Source: Acidobacteriaceae bacterium
Lineage (GTDB): Bacteria; Acidobacteriota; Terriglobia; Terriglobales; Acidobacteriaceae
DNA length: 64,000 nucleotides
Reading direction: 5' to 3'
Assembly: GCA_028283655.1 (NCBI GenBank)
Contig: JAPWKE010000003.1
Coordinates: forward strand, 3,224,001-3,288,000
Positions 17,896 to 26,715 of the stretch are shown piece by piece. Under the pieces are notes generated by a model. It ran no database searches. It was not told the origin of the DNA and worked only from the letters and a program-made list of their open reading frames with translations. Every line of letters begins with the position of its first letter. The stretch's first letter is position 1. The position numbers and the translations under genes are program-made.

Positions 17896-18585
17896 TTAGA
17901 AATGGTAGTTGACGCCTGCGGTGACGGTGCTGAAGTTTACCGTCTGCGTAGAGCTCACACCATTTGTGGCGGTGAAGAGCACTTCCGGCACAGCAATGTT
18001 GCCAACATGGTTGTAGCCGTATTCGGTCACGAACGAGACGTGGTGAGCGAGAGCGTACTCCAGGCCCGCGCCGGCAACGTAGCCGTTGTGAACCTTGCTC
18101 TGGCTGTAAACGCCGGTCCCGCTGGAGATCGCGCCGGTGACCTTGAACTCAGTGTCGGCAACAAGCAGACCGCCATGAACGTACGGCAGAGCGCGGTGGT
18201 AGCGGCGTCCGACGCGGCCACGAACGGTAGTCATCTGCTTAATCTTGCTCTGCAGACCATCGAGAAGGCCGGTGTTCGAGGACTCGTTGAACTTGAAATG
18301 AGCGTTCGACCATGACCAGTCGGCGAGAGCGCCGACAACGAGGCCGTGTAGGTTGAAATCAACGCCGCCGTGAACACCGACGCGACCACCCGAGAAAGCT
18401 GAATCCAGGTTGAGATAGCTGGTGCCATCGGTTTCGTTCAGGTTGTAGTTGCCTGCGGCTGCACCTGCAATGACGCCAACGTGGGTGTCGATCAGGTGGT
18501 GCTTTTCAGTCTGTGCGCTGGAGGTCACGGTGGCCACGGCAAGAAGTGCAAGGAAAGTGAAGCTCAGCTTGATGATTTGACGCAT
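17896..18585 (-). CDS. Outer-membrane beta-barrel protein (OMP_b-brl type)
   Basis: The protein has 229 residues from ATG 18585 (MRQIIKLSFTFLALLAVATVTSSAQ, signal peptide). An 18-residue in-frame upstream extension is unlikely because it would bury the signal peptide. Alternating hydrophobic strands such as RVGVHGGVDFNLHGLVVGALADWSW, TTVRGRVGRRYHRALPYVHGGLLV and GYVAGAGLEYALAHHVSFVTEYGYNHV are typical of small 8-stranded OmpA/OmpW-like barrels. The chain ends in VNYHF, the terminal-Phe signal recognised by the BAM complex. The precise role is unknown. Monocistronic, ending at the shared terminator with pheS. Confidence 0.82.
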   Translation of the reverse strand: MRQIIKLSFTFLALLAVATVTSSAQTEKHHLIDTHVGVIAGAAAGNYNLNETDGTSYLNLDSAFSGGRVGVHGGVDFNLHGLVVGALADWSWSNAHFKFNESSNTGLLDGLQSKIKQMTTVRGRVGRRYHRALPYVHGGLLVADTEFKVTGAISSGTGVYSQSKVHNGYVAGAGLEYALAHHVSFVTEYGYNHVGNIAVPEVLFTATNGVSSTQTVNFSTVTAGVNYHF

Positions 18586-18872
18586 GTTTTCTGTAATTGC
18601 CTTTCGATTGGACAAACCTCTACCGACCGATAACGACAAACGTTTCCACTCACTGCCAGCAAAGCGGGCAGCTCGGTCAGATGATCGAAGGACTTTTTCC
18701 TGAGGAGTCGGACGAACGGGGTGAGGATGTCGTCAGTAAGGGTAGCAGTGTCGCATGTCGATATGTCGCGAAATCACGCGGAATCACCTAAGTGCTAACT
18801 AGCAGAAAGCGCAGAAGTGGATACGTTTCCGTGGTAGGCTCTAGCCTTATCACCCACCTCAGGAGCTTTCCC

Positions 18873-19964
18873 ATGCTGCGCACGTCTACCGTGCTCCGCG
18901 GCCTATTGGCTGCACCATTTCTTATTGCCTCTCTAGTTGGTTGCGGAGGCAGTTCTTCCAGCGTCGCCACACCCAATCCCATCCCTGTCCCGACGCCTAC
19001 TGGAGTCAGCACGCTATACGCGATTGTGCGTCCGACGACGCAGACGCCGTTCCAGGTGCAGACGTTTCCCGCCACTTCGAGTGGCGCGGTGACGGCTTCG
19101 TCCACGCTGACGCTGCCGACGGGACTGCAGCCTGAAGTTTTGGCGCTCGACAGCAACGGCGCGCTCTATGTGGCTGGCATGACCGGTGCGGCGAATGGCC
19201 TGCAGGTGATGGTGTACGCGGCCGGTGCGACCGGTACGGCGACGCCGACGCGCACCATCACGATGACCTCGGCGACCTACGACGGCATCCAGTCGATGGC
19301 CTTTGATTCAAGCAATAATCTGTGGCTCGTGCGCGGGCTGAACAATTTGTATGTGATTCAGGAGTTTTCCCCGACCGCTGACGGTGCAGCCACGCCGATG
19401 AAGTCAATTAGCGGTGCGAACACGCTGTTGAACAGCAGCCTCTACACCTCGGTGAATGGAATCACGTTTGACTCCGACAACAATCTCTACGTGCTGACCA
19501 ACGACGGCGTGGTCGGGTATGCGATCTCGTCGAACATGGTGGGGCGGCTGCTGGTGTTCCCGGCAAACAGTGATGGCAACGTGACGCCGACGCGCTCGTT
19601 CACGACCCGAGGCGTGGCGCTGAGCTCGCTAGTGCTGGATAGCTCACGCGATGTCTACATCGCTGAGAATCCCGGTGCACTGAGCACGACGCCGACGTTT
19701 ATTTCGGAGTACGGCCCGACCACGAGCGGCGTGGCGACCGCGCTGAAGACCATCACCTTCCCGACGCTGCGGCCCGGTGCGATGAACACCATGCACATCG
19801 ACAACGCGACCAACCGGCTCTTTGCGGCGATGCAGACACAGAACACCGGAGGAACGAACTACCTGATCGACTTCCCGACCTCGGCAACCGGCGACACCAC
19901 GCCGGCCAGCGTGACGGTGACGAGCGGGTTCTACCTGGGTGGGTACGGGTTCGACATTCGCTAA
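18873..19964 (+). CDS. Secreted lipoprotein with NHL-like beta-propeller repeats
   Basis: I start it at ATG 18873, which has CAGGAG upstream. It gives a signal peptide with lipobox LVGC (MLRTSTVLRGLLAAPFLIASLVGC), so it is likely lipid-anchored. The mature chain of about 340 residues has a Pro-rich linker, then repeats of the form 'LALDSNGALYVAG', 'MAFDSSNNLWLVR', 'ITFDSDNNLYVLTND' and 'LVLDSSRDVYIAE'. These are NHL/SMP-30-like propeller blades. Function unknown. It shares blade style with the larger lipoprotein at 49969-51975. It ends before a hairpin shared with yceI. Confidence 0.72.
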   Translation: MLRTSTVLRGLLAAPFLIASLVGCGGSSSSVATPNPIPVPTPTGVSTLYAIVRPTTQTPFQVQTFPATSSGAVTASSTLTLPTGLQPEVLALDSNGALYVAGMTGAANGLQVMVYAAGATGTATPTRTITMTSATYDGIQSMAFDSSNNLWLVRGLNNLYVIQEFSPTADGAATPMKSISGANTLLNSSLYTSVNGITFDSDNNLYVLTNDGVVGYAISSNMVGRLLVFPANSDGNVTPTRSFTTRGVALSSLVLDSSRDVYIAENPGALSTTPTFISEYGPTTSGVATALKTITFPTLRPGAMNTMHIDNATNRLFAAMQTQNTGGTNYLIDFPTSATGDTTPASVTVTSGFYLGGYGFDIR

Positions 19965-19982
19965 CAACGCAAGCAAAAACAC

Positions 19983-20012
19983 AGAGGCCGCCGGAGTGAT
20001 CCGGCGGCCTCT
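19983..20012. terminator. Terminator between the lipoprotein gene and yceI
   Basis: A 13-bp perfect GC-rich stem (AGAGGCCGCCGGA) with loop GTGA. On the minus strand it is followed by GTGTTTTTGC, so it is a convincing intrinsic terminator for yceI; for the plus-strand gene the U-tract is weak. Confidence 0.85.
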
Positions 20013-20036
20013 ATGCTCGTTGCGAACGATCCTTGG

Positions 20037-20621
20037 TTACTTCTTGCCGATCTCGAGATCGAGGGTGATCTTCACTTCATCGCCCAGCATGGGAGGAGCA
20101 AACTTGGGACCGAAGTTAAAGTCTGCGCGCTTGATCACGGTGCTTGCCGAGAAGCCGCTGACCAGGCCGCCCTTCATGCCCTTCTGCGGGGGAACCGGGC
20201 CGTCGACGTCGAGCTTCACCAGCTTGGTCACACCAGCCAGCGTCAGGTTGCCCCATACGACCAGCTTGCCACCTTCGTGCACAACCTTGGTGGACTGGAA
20301 GTGGATCGTCGGGTTCTTTGCGACGTCGAAGAAGTCAGGCGACTTGAGGTGCTTATCGCGTGCTTCCATCGTGGTGTCGACGGTGTTGGCATCCAGGTCG
20401 GCAACGACCGAATCCTTTGACGCGTCCTTTTCGTCCCAGACAATCTCGCCCTTGATGCCGCTGATCGAGCCGCGCACGTTCGAGATGCCCATGTGGCGGA
20501 TCTCGAAGTTGGACTGCGAGTGTGCCGGATCAATCGTCCACGTGCTCGTCTGTGCGAACGCACCCATAGCGGGCGCCAGAACGAGCGCAGCCGCTGCTGC
20601 CAGAATCATGTTCTTCTTCAT
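20037..20621 (-). CDS. YceI-family periplasmic lipid-binding protein
   Basis: The protein has 194 residues. The start is ATG 20621 with GAGGAG seven bases upstream, giving signal peptide MKKNMILAAAAALVLAPAMGAFAQ. The mature part opens with TSTWTIDPAHSQSNFEIRHMGISNVRGSI, the YceI signature. KGEIVWDE, DANTVDTTMEARDKHLKSPDFFDV and GVTKLVKLDVDG follow. The family folds as a lipocalin-like barrel that binds polyisoprenoid lipids in the periplasm. It is divergent from pheT across about 165 AT-rich bases that probably hold both promoters. Confidence 0.95.
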   Translation of the reverse strand: MKKNMILAAAAALVLAPAMGAFAQTSTWTIDPAHSQSNFEIRHMGISNVRGSISGIKGEIVWDEKDASKDSVVADLDANTVDTTMEARDKHLKSPDFFDVAKNPTIHFQSTKVVHEGGKLVVWGNLTLAGVTKLVKLDVDGPVPPQKGMKGGLVSGFSASTVIKRADFNFGPKFAPPMLGDEVKITLDLEIGKK

Positions 20622-20785
20622 CGAAATCTCCTCGTGGGAAACGTGCCGGTCGCACCTTGCCGCGCCCTGGCTTTCCAGTTTCACCACTCTACCGGAACAA
20701 GATGAGCAGGAAAAGTATATTGATGCAAATATTTTCGATATCCATCTTTTCTTCAACGTTTGAGACAATAGACCACTGAACCGCA

Positions 20786-22873
20786 ATGAACCTGATAACT
20801 CCCTGGATCCGCTCGTTTCTGCCTGCCCTTCCGGTCTCTGACCGCCAGCTTGCCGAGGACCTCACACTCCGCGGCATCGCCGTCGAAGGCGAGTTCCCCT
20901 TTGCCGACGGCAACGGTACGCGCTTCGAGATGGACATCACGACCAATCGCGTCGACGCCATGAACCACTACGGCGTAGCGCGCGAAGCTGCCGCTATCTA
21001 TAACGTGGCGCTGACGCCGCTGACCGCCTCGCTGGCGGCTCCCGTAAAGGAGACGCGCGAGGGTGCAGGCTATCCCGTTCGTATCGAGGCCGAAGACCTC
21101 TGCGGACGCTTTACGACGCGCATCCTTCGCGGCGTTACGGTGAAGCCCGCCACAGGCATGATCGCCGGATACTTTGCCGCGCTCGGCCAGAAACCGATCT
21201 CCGGTCCAGTGGATGTCACGAACTTTGGCTGGCTCGCAATGGGGCAGCCGACGCACGTCTTTGACCTCGACAAGGTTGAAGGCGCGATCGTCGTTCGCCG
21301 TGCAATGGCGGGCGAGAAGCTGCGCCTGCTCGATGGCACCGAGAAGACGCTCGTCGCAGACGACCTCGTCGTCGCCGATGAAAAGAAGGCCCTTGGTCTG
21401 GCAGGCGTGATGGGCGGGTGGGAGTCGCGCGTGACGGAGGAGACGAAGAACATTCTCGTTGAAGCCGCATGGTTTGATCCCGCTTCGATCCGCGCCAGCT
21501 CGCGCCGCCACGGCCTGCACACCGATGCCTCACACCGCTTCGAACGAGGCGCTGACTTCAACGCGGCACCTGTTGCCAACGCCCTGATTACGCGCCTCGT
21601 GCTCGAACAGGCGGGCGGCGAAGTAGAAGGCCCGCTGGTGGACGTGATCGTCCCCGCGCTGGCGGCGAAGACCGCCGAGCGCAAGCCGATTCAGCTTCGC
21701 GTCAGCGAAGTGCAGCGGCACCTGGGCACGACGCTCGATGGCTCTGAACTTTCCGCAGAACTCATCACGCAGTACCTCTCCGCACTGGGCTGCGAGCTGA
21801 CGCCGAACGGCGCGCCGGGAGATTTTCTCGCGAGGCTGCCGAGTTGGCGTCTCGACCTGGAACGCGAGATCGATCTGATCGAAGAAGTGGCCCGCGTCTA
21901 CGGCTACAACCGCTTCGCCGATACGTTGCCGACATTCTCGGGCGAGGTCATCGACCTGCCGCACGCCGAGCAGGAGCGCGTGATCCGCACGACACTGCGC
22001 GCGCTTGGCTTCAGCGAAACCATCTCCAGCACCTTTGTCTCAGCCGAAGCGGCAGCGATCTTCGCTGCGACGCCCGCTGTGCCGATGGGCAACCCCCTGA
22101 GCGAAGAAGCGGGCGTGCTGCGTCCTGCGCTTGCGGCCAACATGGCCTCCGCGCTGGCGCTGAACCTGAACCGCGACGTCGACACCGTGCGTCTCTTTGA
22201 GCTGGGCACAGCGTTCACCGGTTCCACCGCCGAGGTCACCGAGCGCCAGTCGCTCGCACTCGGTCTAACCGGCAACGCTCTCGCGACTGCGCTCTACACC
22301 GCTGCGGACGCACTCTTCTATGAGGCCAAGGGCGCGCTGGAGGCTGTACTCGCGAAGTTCAACGGTGCGGTCAGCTTCTCGGCAGACAATCTGCCGACGT
22401 GGATCGAAGCAGGCCGTGGCGCAAACGTTTTGATCGATGGCAAGCTTGCCGGCAGCTTCGGCGAACTCAGCTCCACGGAGTTGCAACGCCGCAAGCTGAA
22501 GCAGACGTGCGTGCTCGCCGAACTCGACGCGCAGACGCTGCTCGAAACGACGCTGCGCCAGCCTGTGATTCGCGAGCTTTCGCGCTTCCAGTCCGTGGCG
22601 CGCGACTTCTCGTTCCTCTTCCCGGACAGCGTGCAGTGGAGCGCGATCGACACCGCCATTCGCGGCCTCGCGATCCCCGTTCTCACCTCCGTTTCTGCAG
22701 TCGAGATCTTCCGCGACCCGAAGGGCAGGGCCGTGGCCGCTGGCAGCTACTCGCTGCTGGTGCGCACGACGTTGCAGTCGCCCGAACGTACGTTGACCGA
22801 CGAAGAGATCACCAGCTCCACCGAACGCATCACTGCGGCCCTGACCAGCCTCGGCGGCTCACAACGCGCTTAG
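20786..22873 (+). CDS. pheT: Phenylalanine-tRNA ligase beta subunit (PheT), lacking the EMAP/OB-fold tRNA-binding domain
   Basis: The protein has 695 residues against about 800 for typical bacterial PheT. The N terminus MNLITPWIRSFLP and LAEDLTLRGIAVEGE match the family. The sequence then passes straight to FEMDITTNRVDAMNHYGVAREAA, so the roughly 110-residue OB-fold (tRNA_bind) domain normally placed near residues 39-148 is absent. The editing B3/B4 region (ARRHGLHTDASHRFERGAD), B5 domain, catalytic-like core and C-terminal FDX-ACB domain (LSRFQSVARDFSFLFPDSVQW to the end) are present. It pairs with PheS encoded 2.9 kb upstream. A FAD oxidoreductase gene follows after 25 bases and may be co-transcribed. 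Confidence 0.95.
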   Translation: MNLITPWIRSFLPALPVSDRQLAEDLTLRGIAVEGEFPFADGNGTRFEMDITTNRVDAMNHYGVAREAAAIYNVALTPLTASLAAPVKETREGAGYPVRIEAEDLCGRFTTRILRGVTVKPATGMIAGYFAALGQKPISGPVDVTNFGWLAMGQPTHVFDLDKVEGAIVVRRAMAGEKLRLLDGTEKTLVADDLVVADEKKALGLAGVMGGWESRVTEETKNILVEAAWFDPASIRASSRRHGLHTDASHRFERGADFNAAPVANALITRLVLEQAGGEVEGPLVDVIVPALAAKTAERKPIQLRVSEVQRHLGTTLDGSELSAELITQYLSALGCELTPNGAPGDFLARLPSWRLDLEREIDLIEEVARVYGYNRFADTLPTFSGEVIDLPHAEQERVIRTTLRALGFSETISSTFVSAEAAAIFAATPAVPMGNPLSEEAGVLRPALAANMASALALNLNRDVDTVRLFELGTAFTGSTAEVTERQSLALGLTGNALATALYTAADALFYEAKGALEAVLAKFNGAVSFSADNLPTWIEAGRGANVLIDGKLAGSFGELSSTELQRRKLKQTCVLAELDAQTLLETTLRQPVIRELSRFQSVARDFSFLFPDSVQWSAIDTAIRGLAIPVLTSVSAVEIFRDPKGRAVAAGSYSLLVRTTLQSPERTLTDEEITSSTERITAALTSLGGSQRA

Positions 22874-22898
22874 CGGCACCACGCTTCACCTGACGCTT

Positions 22899-24320
22899 AT
22901 GGCACTGCGCACAGCGAACATTATCGGTTCCGGCCCCAACGGCCTCGCAGCGGCGATCACCCTCGCCCAGCGAGGCGTCGCCGTCACCGTATACGAACGC
23001 AACGCCATGCTCGGCGGCGCGTGTTCGACCGCCGAAGTCACGCTACCGGGCTTCAAACACGACCTCGGCTCGTCGGTATATCCGCTCGGAGTCTGCTCAC
23101 CGTTCTTCGCGGCGCTGCCGCTGGCCGACTACGGTCTGGAGTGGATCGAGCCAACGTCGCCACTGGCGCATCCGTTCGACGACGGCACCGCGCTAACGCT
23201 TGAGTACTCCATCGACGAGACCGTGCGACACATGCCGGGTCGCGATGTGAAGGCGTGGCGCAACCTTGTTTCGCCGTCGCTGCGGCACTGGACCGAGATC
23301 GTCGAAGGCGTGATGAACCCGCTGCTGGGCATTCCGCACCATCCGTTTGAGATGGCCCGCTTCGGGATCGACGCAATGCTGCCGGCACGCAAGCTGGCGG
23401 AAACCCGCTTCCACGACCCGCACATGCGTGCGCTCTTCGCCGGATGCGCCGCGCACTCCGTGCTTCCGCTCTCGCACATCGCCAGCTCTGCCACGGGACT
23501 CATCCTCGCCTCAGCGGCCCACGCCACCGGCTGGCCGATCATTCGCGGCGGTGCAGGCGGACTGACGCAGGCGCTCGCCAGCTACCTCCGTTCGCTCGGT
23601 GGCGAGATCGTGCTGGAGCACGAGATCCGCTCGCTCAGCGACGTTCCCACGGCGGATGCCACGCTCTTCGACGTGATTCCGGAAGCACTCATCAAGATCG
23701 CCGGAGAAGAGCTGACGCCAGCCTTCCGCGACTCGCTCGAGCGCTTCCAGCGCGGCCCCGGCATCTTCAAACTCGACTGGGCCCTTAGCGAGCCGATTCC
23801 CTGGACCGCGAAGAACTGCCTGCGCGCCGCGACGATCCATCTGGGCGGCTCGCTCGAAGAGATCGCACAGTCGGAGTACACGGCGTTCAACGGCGGCGAG
23901 ACCGACAAGCCCTTCGTTCTGCTGGTGCAGCCGAGCCTCTTCGACGACTCGCGCGCCCCCGCAGGCAAGCACACGGCGTGGGCCTACTGCCACGTCCCCA
24001 CCGGCTCACGCGCCGACCGCACCGAACTGATCGAGCGTCAGGTCGAGCGTTTTGCCCCAGGCTTTCGCGATGTGATTCTGGCGCGCCGAGCGAGCTCCGC
24101 TGCCGAGCTTGCAGCATGGAACCCGAACCTCGCGTGCGGCGACATCTCCGGCGGCGCGATGACGCTCAACCAACTTCTCTTCCGCCCCACAAAGAAGCTC
24201 TACCGCACCAGCAATCCGCGGTTGTATCTGTGCAGCTCCTCGACGCCTCCGGGCGGCGGTGTACACGGCATGTGCGGCCATAACGCTGCGCTGGCAGCAC
24301 TGCGCGACCACGGCGCGTAG
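22899..24320 (+). CDS. FAD-dependent oxidoreductase of the phytoene desaturase/PYROXD2-like family
   Basis: The protein has 473 residues from ATG 22899. The N-terminal dinucleotide-binding motif is IIGSGPNGLAAAITLAQRGVAVTVYERN, followed by MLGGACSTAEVTLPGFKHDLGSSVYPL. The central region contains GGAGGLTQALASYLRSLGGEIVLEHEI, the usual phytoene-desaturase-like fold. The C-terminal flavin segment is SSSTPPGGGVHGMCGHNAALAAL. FDVIPEALIKIAG and GPGIFKLDWALSEPIPW match PYROXD2-type members whose substrates are unknown. No carotenoid biosynthesis genes are nearby, so I do not call it a carotenoid enzyme. Confidence 0.85.
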   Translation: MALRTANIIGSGPNGLAAAITLAQRGVAVTVYERNAMLGGACSTAEVTLPGFKHDLGSSVYPLGVCSPFFAALPLADYGLEWIEPTSPLAHPFDDGTALTLEYSIDETVRHMPGRDVKAWRNLVSPSLRHWTEIVEGVMNPLLGIPHHPFEMARFGIDAMLPARKLAETRFHDPHMRALFAGCAAHSVLPLSHIASSATGLILASAAHATGWPIIRGGAGGLTQALASYLRSLGGEIVLEHEIRSLSDVPTADATLFDVIPEALIKIAGEELTPAFRDSLERFQRGPGIFKLDWALSEPIPWTAKNCLRAATIHLGGSLEEIAQSEYTAFNGGETDKPFVLLVQPSLFDDSRAPAGKHTAWAYCHVPTGSRADRTELIERQVERFAPGFRDVILARRASSAAELAAWNPNLACGDISGGAMTLNQLLFRPTKKLYRTSNPRLYLCSSSTPPGGGVHGMCGHNAALAALRDHGA

Positions 24321-24392
24321 AAGCGCAGGAAACGCTCCCTGACAGCTTGCATCTGAACTGTGATACCCGCGTTCCCAACGCCGGAGGTCACT

Positions 24393-25121
24393 TTGCGCAG
24401 CAGTCTCGATTTCAGCTCATTTCACGCGCTCCTCACCACGCTGGTAAGCCTGGCGGTCATCACACTGCTCGGCGTCGGCATCCGGCTGCTGACGCAGGTC
24501 ACCATTCAACAGCGGCGCGAGCGTATGAACCGCCAGATCAACGAGCGCCTGCGCGCCCTGATGGCGGCGTACAAGACGTTGGGCGGGTCTTTCACCGGGG
24601 ATTTGACGGTGGACCCTGCCCACCTCCGCGATCTTCGCCGGAGCACCGAGACACCGGCTGTCGCACCGCCGTTGAATCTAAGCGAGAGCGTCGTTCAAGG
24701 CTCGGACCGCGCACGGAGGATTCGGGATGCCGTGGAAGGTGCGTTGTCGGACATCATTCTGCTCGGCACCGAAGACCAGGTGCGACTGGCGGCGAACGCC
24801 GCGCACGAACTCGCCACAGGCAAGCTCGTGCATACGCAGGATCTGGTCGTCTCGCTGCGCATCTTCATCCGCGAAGCACTCGACCTTGACCCCATCCCAC
24901 GCGATGTAGAAATTCCTGTCCAGGGTCCGGCACGACCGAGCGCCTCGGGCGGCAAAGAAAAAGGCGACAAAGCCGAAGGCCGTCAGGGGAGCGGAGGAGG
25001 TGGTGGTGGCATGGGTGGCGGTATGGGCGCAGGCGGAGGCTTCAACTTCGGATCAGGGTCACACCAGGACGAAAGCGAGGACGAGCAGGATGGGGCAGGC
25101 GCCTCGCCTCATCACGGCTAG
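24393..25121 (+). CDS. Membrane-anchored hypothetical protein with Gly-rich C terminus
   Basis: I prefer TTG 24393 because GGAGG lies five bases before it; a GTG at 24360 is also in frame. The 242-residue chain has one N-terminal TM helix (LLTTLVSLAVITLLGVGIRLL) and a basic helical stretch (QQRRERMNRQINERLRALMAAYKTLGGSF). A helical domain around DRARRIRDAVEGALSDIILLGTEDQVRLAANAAHEL and VVSLRIFIREALDLDPIPRDVEIPVQ follows. The chain ends in a Gly/Met-rich then acidic tail. The family is not recognised. It follows the oxidoreductase by 72 bases. Confidence 0.65.
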   Translation: MRSSLDFSSFHALLTTLVSLAVITLLGVGIRLLTQVTIQQRRERMNRQINERLRALMAAYKTLGGSFTGDLTVDPAHLRDLRRSTETPAVAPPLNLSESVVQGSDRARRIRDAVEGALSDIILLGTEDQVRLAANAAHELATGKLVHTQDLVVSLRIFIREALDLDPIPRDVEIPVQGPARPSASGGKEKGDKAEGRQGSGGGGGGMGGGMGAGGGFNFGSGSHQDESEDEQDGAGASPHHG

Positions 25122-25184
25122 TTCGTCTCTGAGGCCATCTGTCCCGCACGAAGCGAAACAACCACGCACTCCAGCGGCAAGCCC

Positions 25185-26342
25185 TCAGACGAAGACAACG
25201 CTGTTACGACCCCGCTTCGCCTCGTAAAGAGCTTCGTCGGCGCAGTTCAACGCCAGTTGCAACGTGCTTCTATCGGTGGAGATGAGACAACCGCCTGCAC
25301 TCACGGTCGTGCGCACCGGAAGCCCGTTCGCTTCGATAGCCGCCGTCTGAAAAGAGACCCTCACCTCTTCCGCCAGCAGCAAAGCATCCTCCCGCGAGTA
25401 GTCCGGTAGAAGGAGACAAAACTCCTCCCCGCCGTGCCTGCCGATCAGGTCTTCGGGGCGCAGGAACTGGCGCGCCGTCATGATGAATGCCTGCAGGAGT
25501 CTGTCACCTGCCTCGTGGCCATGCGTGTCGTTGACTGTCTTGAAGTGATCGAGGTCGTAAAGCAGGAGCCACACCTGCTTGCGCACCTGCAGGCAACGCT
25601 CGATTTCGAGGTCGGCGCGCTCTCGAAACCCTCTGCGATTCAGGACTCCGGTGAGAGCGTCGCGCTGCGCCTGATGCAGCAGACTGTTCGCATAACGCTC
25701 GTTGAGCATCAGCAGGATCGACAGGCTCCAGATAAGGAAGATCGTCAGGAAGACGATGCTGGACAGCGCGTCGATCCACGGTGCATCCTGCCCGTGCGAG
25801 AGCAACCGGAAGAGGTTGGAGATGCGTAGAACCGAGACGATCGGTACAGAGAGAAACATCGACATGGCGAGCCTGCGCATGAAGAGGTTTTCCTGCTGCT
25901 GGCCGCGCCAGCATTCGACAAAGCTGCAGAGGCAGTAGACCGAACTGACCAGCGAGTAAGCGTAAATGTGCCACAGGACGAGGTTGACGCTAGGAAGGGG
26001 CACGCAGAATAAAAGGGCAACTCCAATCGGGCCTGCCCATACCGCCCACCAGCGGATGGGGCGTGCATCAAATGATCGCAGTCCTGCCCAGGTAAGGCTG
26101 AAGAAGGCAATCAAAAGCCCATTGGCTATTGCCGTAATGACGCTTCGTCCCTGCTGCGCATACAAGCCGAACAAGAGGCTTCCGCAGCCACAACTGAGAT
26201 TGGCACAGCCCCAGATCAGGAAGACGCGCTCAAAGAGCTGCTGTCTCCAGTTGAAAAGAAACAGGCAGCCGAAGACGCACGAGCACAACACCACCACGAT
26301 CAGAATGGTGGGCGTATCAAGAAGGATGCTCGGCATAGACAT
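25185..26342 (-). CDS. Membrane diguanylate cyclase (GGDEF domain)
   Basis: Makes cyclic di-GMP from two GTP. The N-terminal ~230 residues contain about seven hydrophobic helices (ILIVVVLCSCVFGCLFLF, SVITAIANGLLIAFFSLTWAGL, VALLFCVPL and others), probably a membrane sensor. The cytosolic GGDEF domain starts at RDALTGVLNRRGF. It has DLDHFKTVNDTHGHEAGD and the active-site HGGEEF, an accepted catalytic variant of GGDEF. An RxxD inhibitory site is not obvious. The start is uncertain: I use ATG 26342 (MSMPSILL), though a GTG at 26396 is in frame and neither has a strong ribosome-binding site. Divergent from the AraC regulator. Confidence 0.88.
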   Translation of the reverse strand: MSMPSILLDTPTILIVVVLCSCVFGCLFLFNWRQQLFERVFLIWGCANLSCGCGSLLFGLYAQQGRSVITAIANGLLIAFFSLTWAGLRSFDARPIRWWAVWAGPIGVALLFCVPLPSVNLVLWHIYAYSLVSSVYCLCSFVECWRGQQQENLFMRRLAMSMFLSVPIVSVLRISNLFRLLSHGQDAPWIDALSSIVFLTIFLIWSLSILLMLNERYANSLLHQAQRDALTGVLNRRGFRERADLEIERCLQVRKQVWLLLYDLDHFKTVNDTHGHEAGDRLLQAFIMTARQFLRPEDLIGRHGGEEFCLLLPDYSREDALLLAEEVRVSFQTAAIEANGLPVRTTVSAGGCLISTDRSTLQLALNCADEALYEAKRGRNSVVFV

Positions 26343-26715
26343 TCGTTTGATTGCCCAAGTAAGAATTTGTAATTCAACCTCAGCCACGAACAGCACAAGC
26401 TTGAAGAAGACCTCTTTGCGAAAGGTCCTATAACTTCGGTGGAAGTAACTTCCTGCACGAACTCAACGATGGATTCGCCAATCAGATCGCAAACGTAGCC
26501 CGGCCTTGCGACAGACCGCCTGCACTCTTGCTCTTTTCCCGGCAAGCGTCTCGACAACTTCTGAAGCAGCTCTGGCCGCAGTGCTGAAAAATGGAGTGCC
26601 GTCGTCATAGTACCAATCAGCTGTTGTAGCGTTACGTCTAATCCTGAATCGCACGCAGACGAGCCTGCGTCTCAGGAGGCTCTCCCGAAGCATAGAAACC
26701 CGATGAACCGCGACC
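26343..26715. other. 373-base gap between the GGDEF and AraC genes
   Basis: No convincing gene is seen. Open frames on the minus strand across it have Cys/Arg/Ser-rich translations without protein-like composition, and no ribosome-binding site or repeat stands out. It presumably carries the two divergent promoters and, if the GTG at 26396 is used, the first 18 codons of the cyclase. Confidence 0.5.

Noticed and set aside
22899-24320. Carotenoid phytoene desaturase (CrtI)
   Set aside because: Flavin motifs fit the broad family, but no crtB, crtE or crtY genes are nearby and several segments match PYROXD2-type proteins better.
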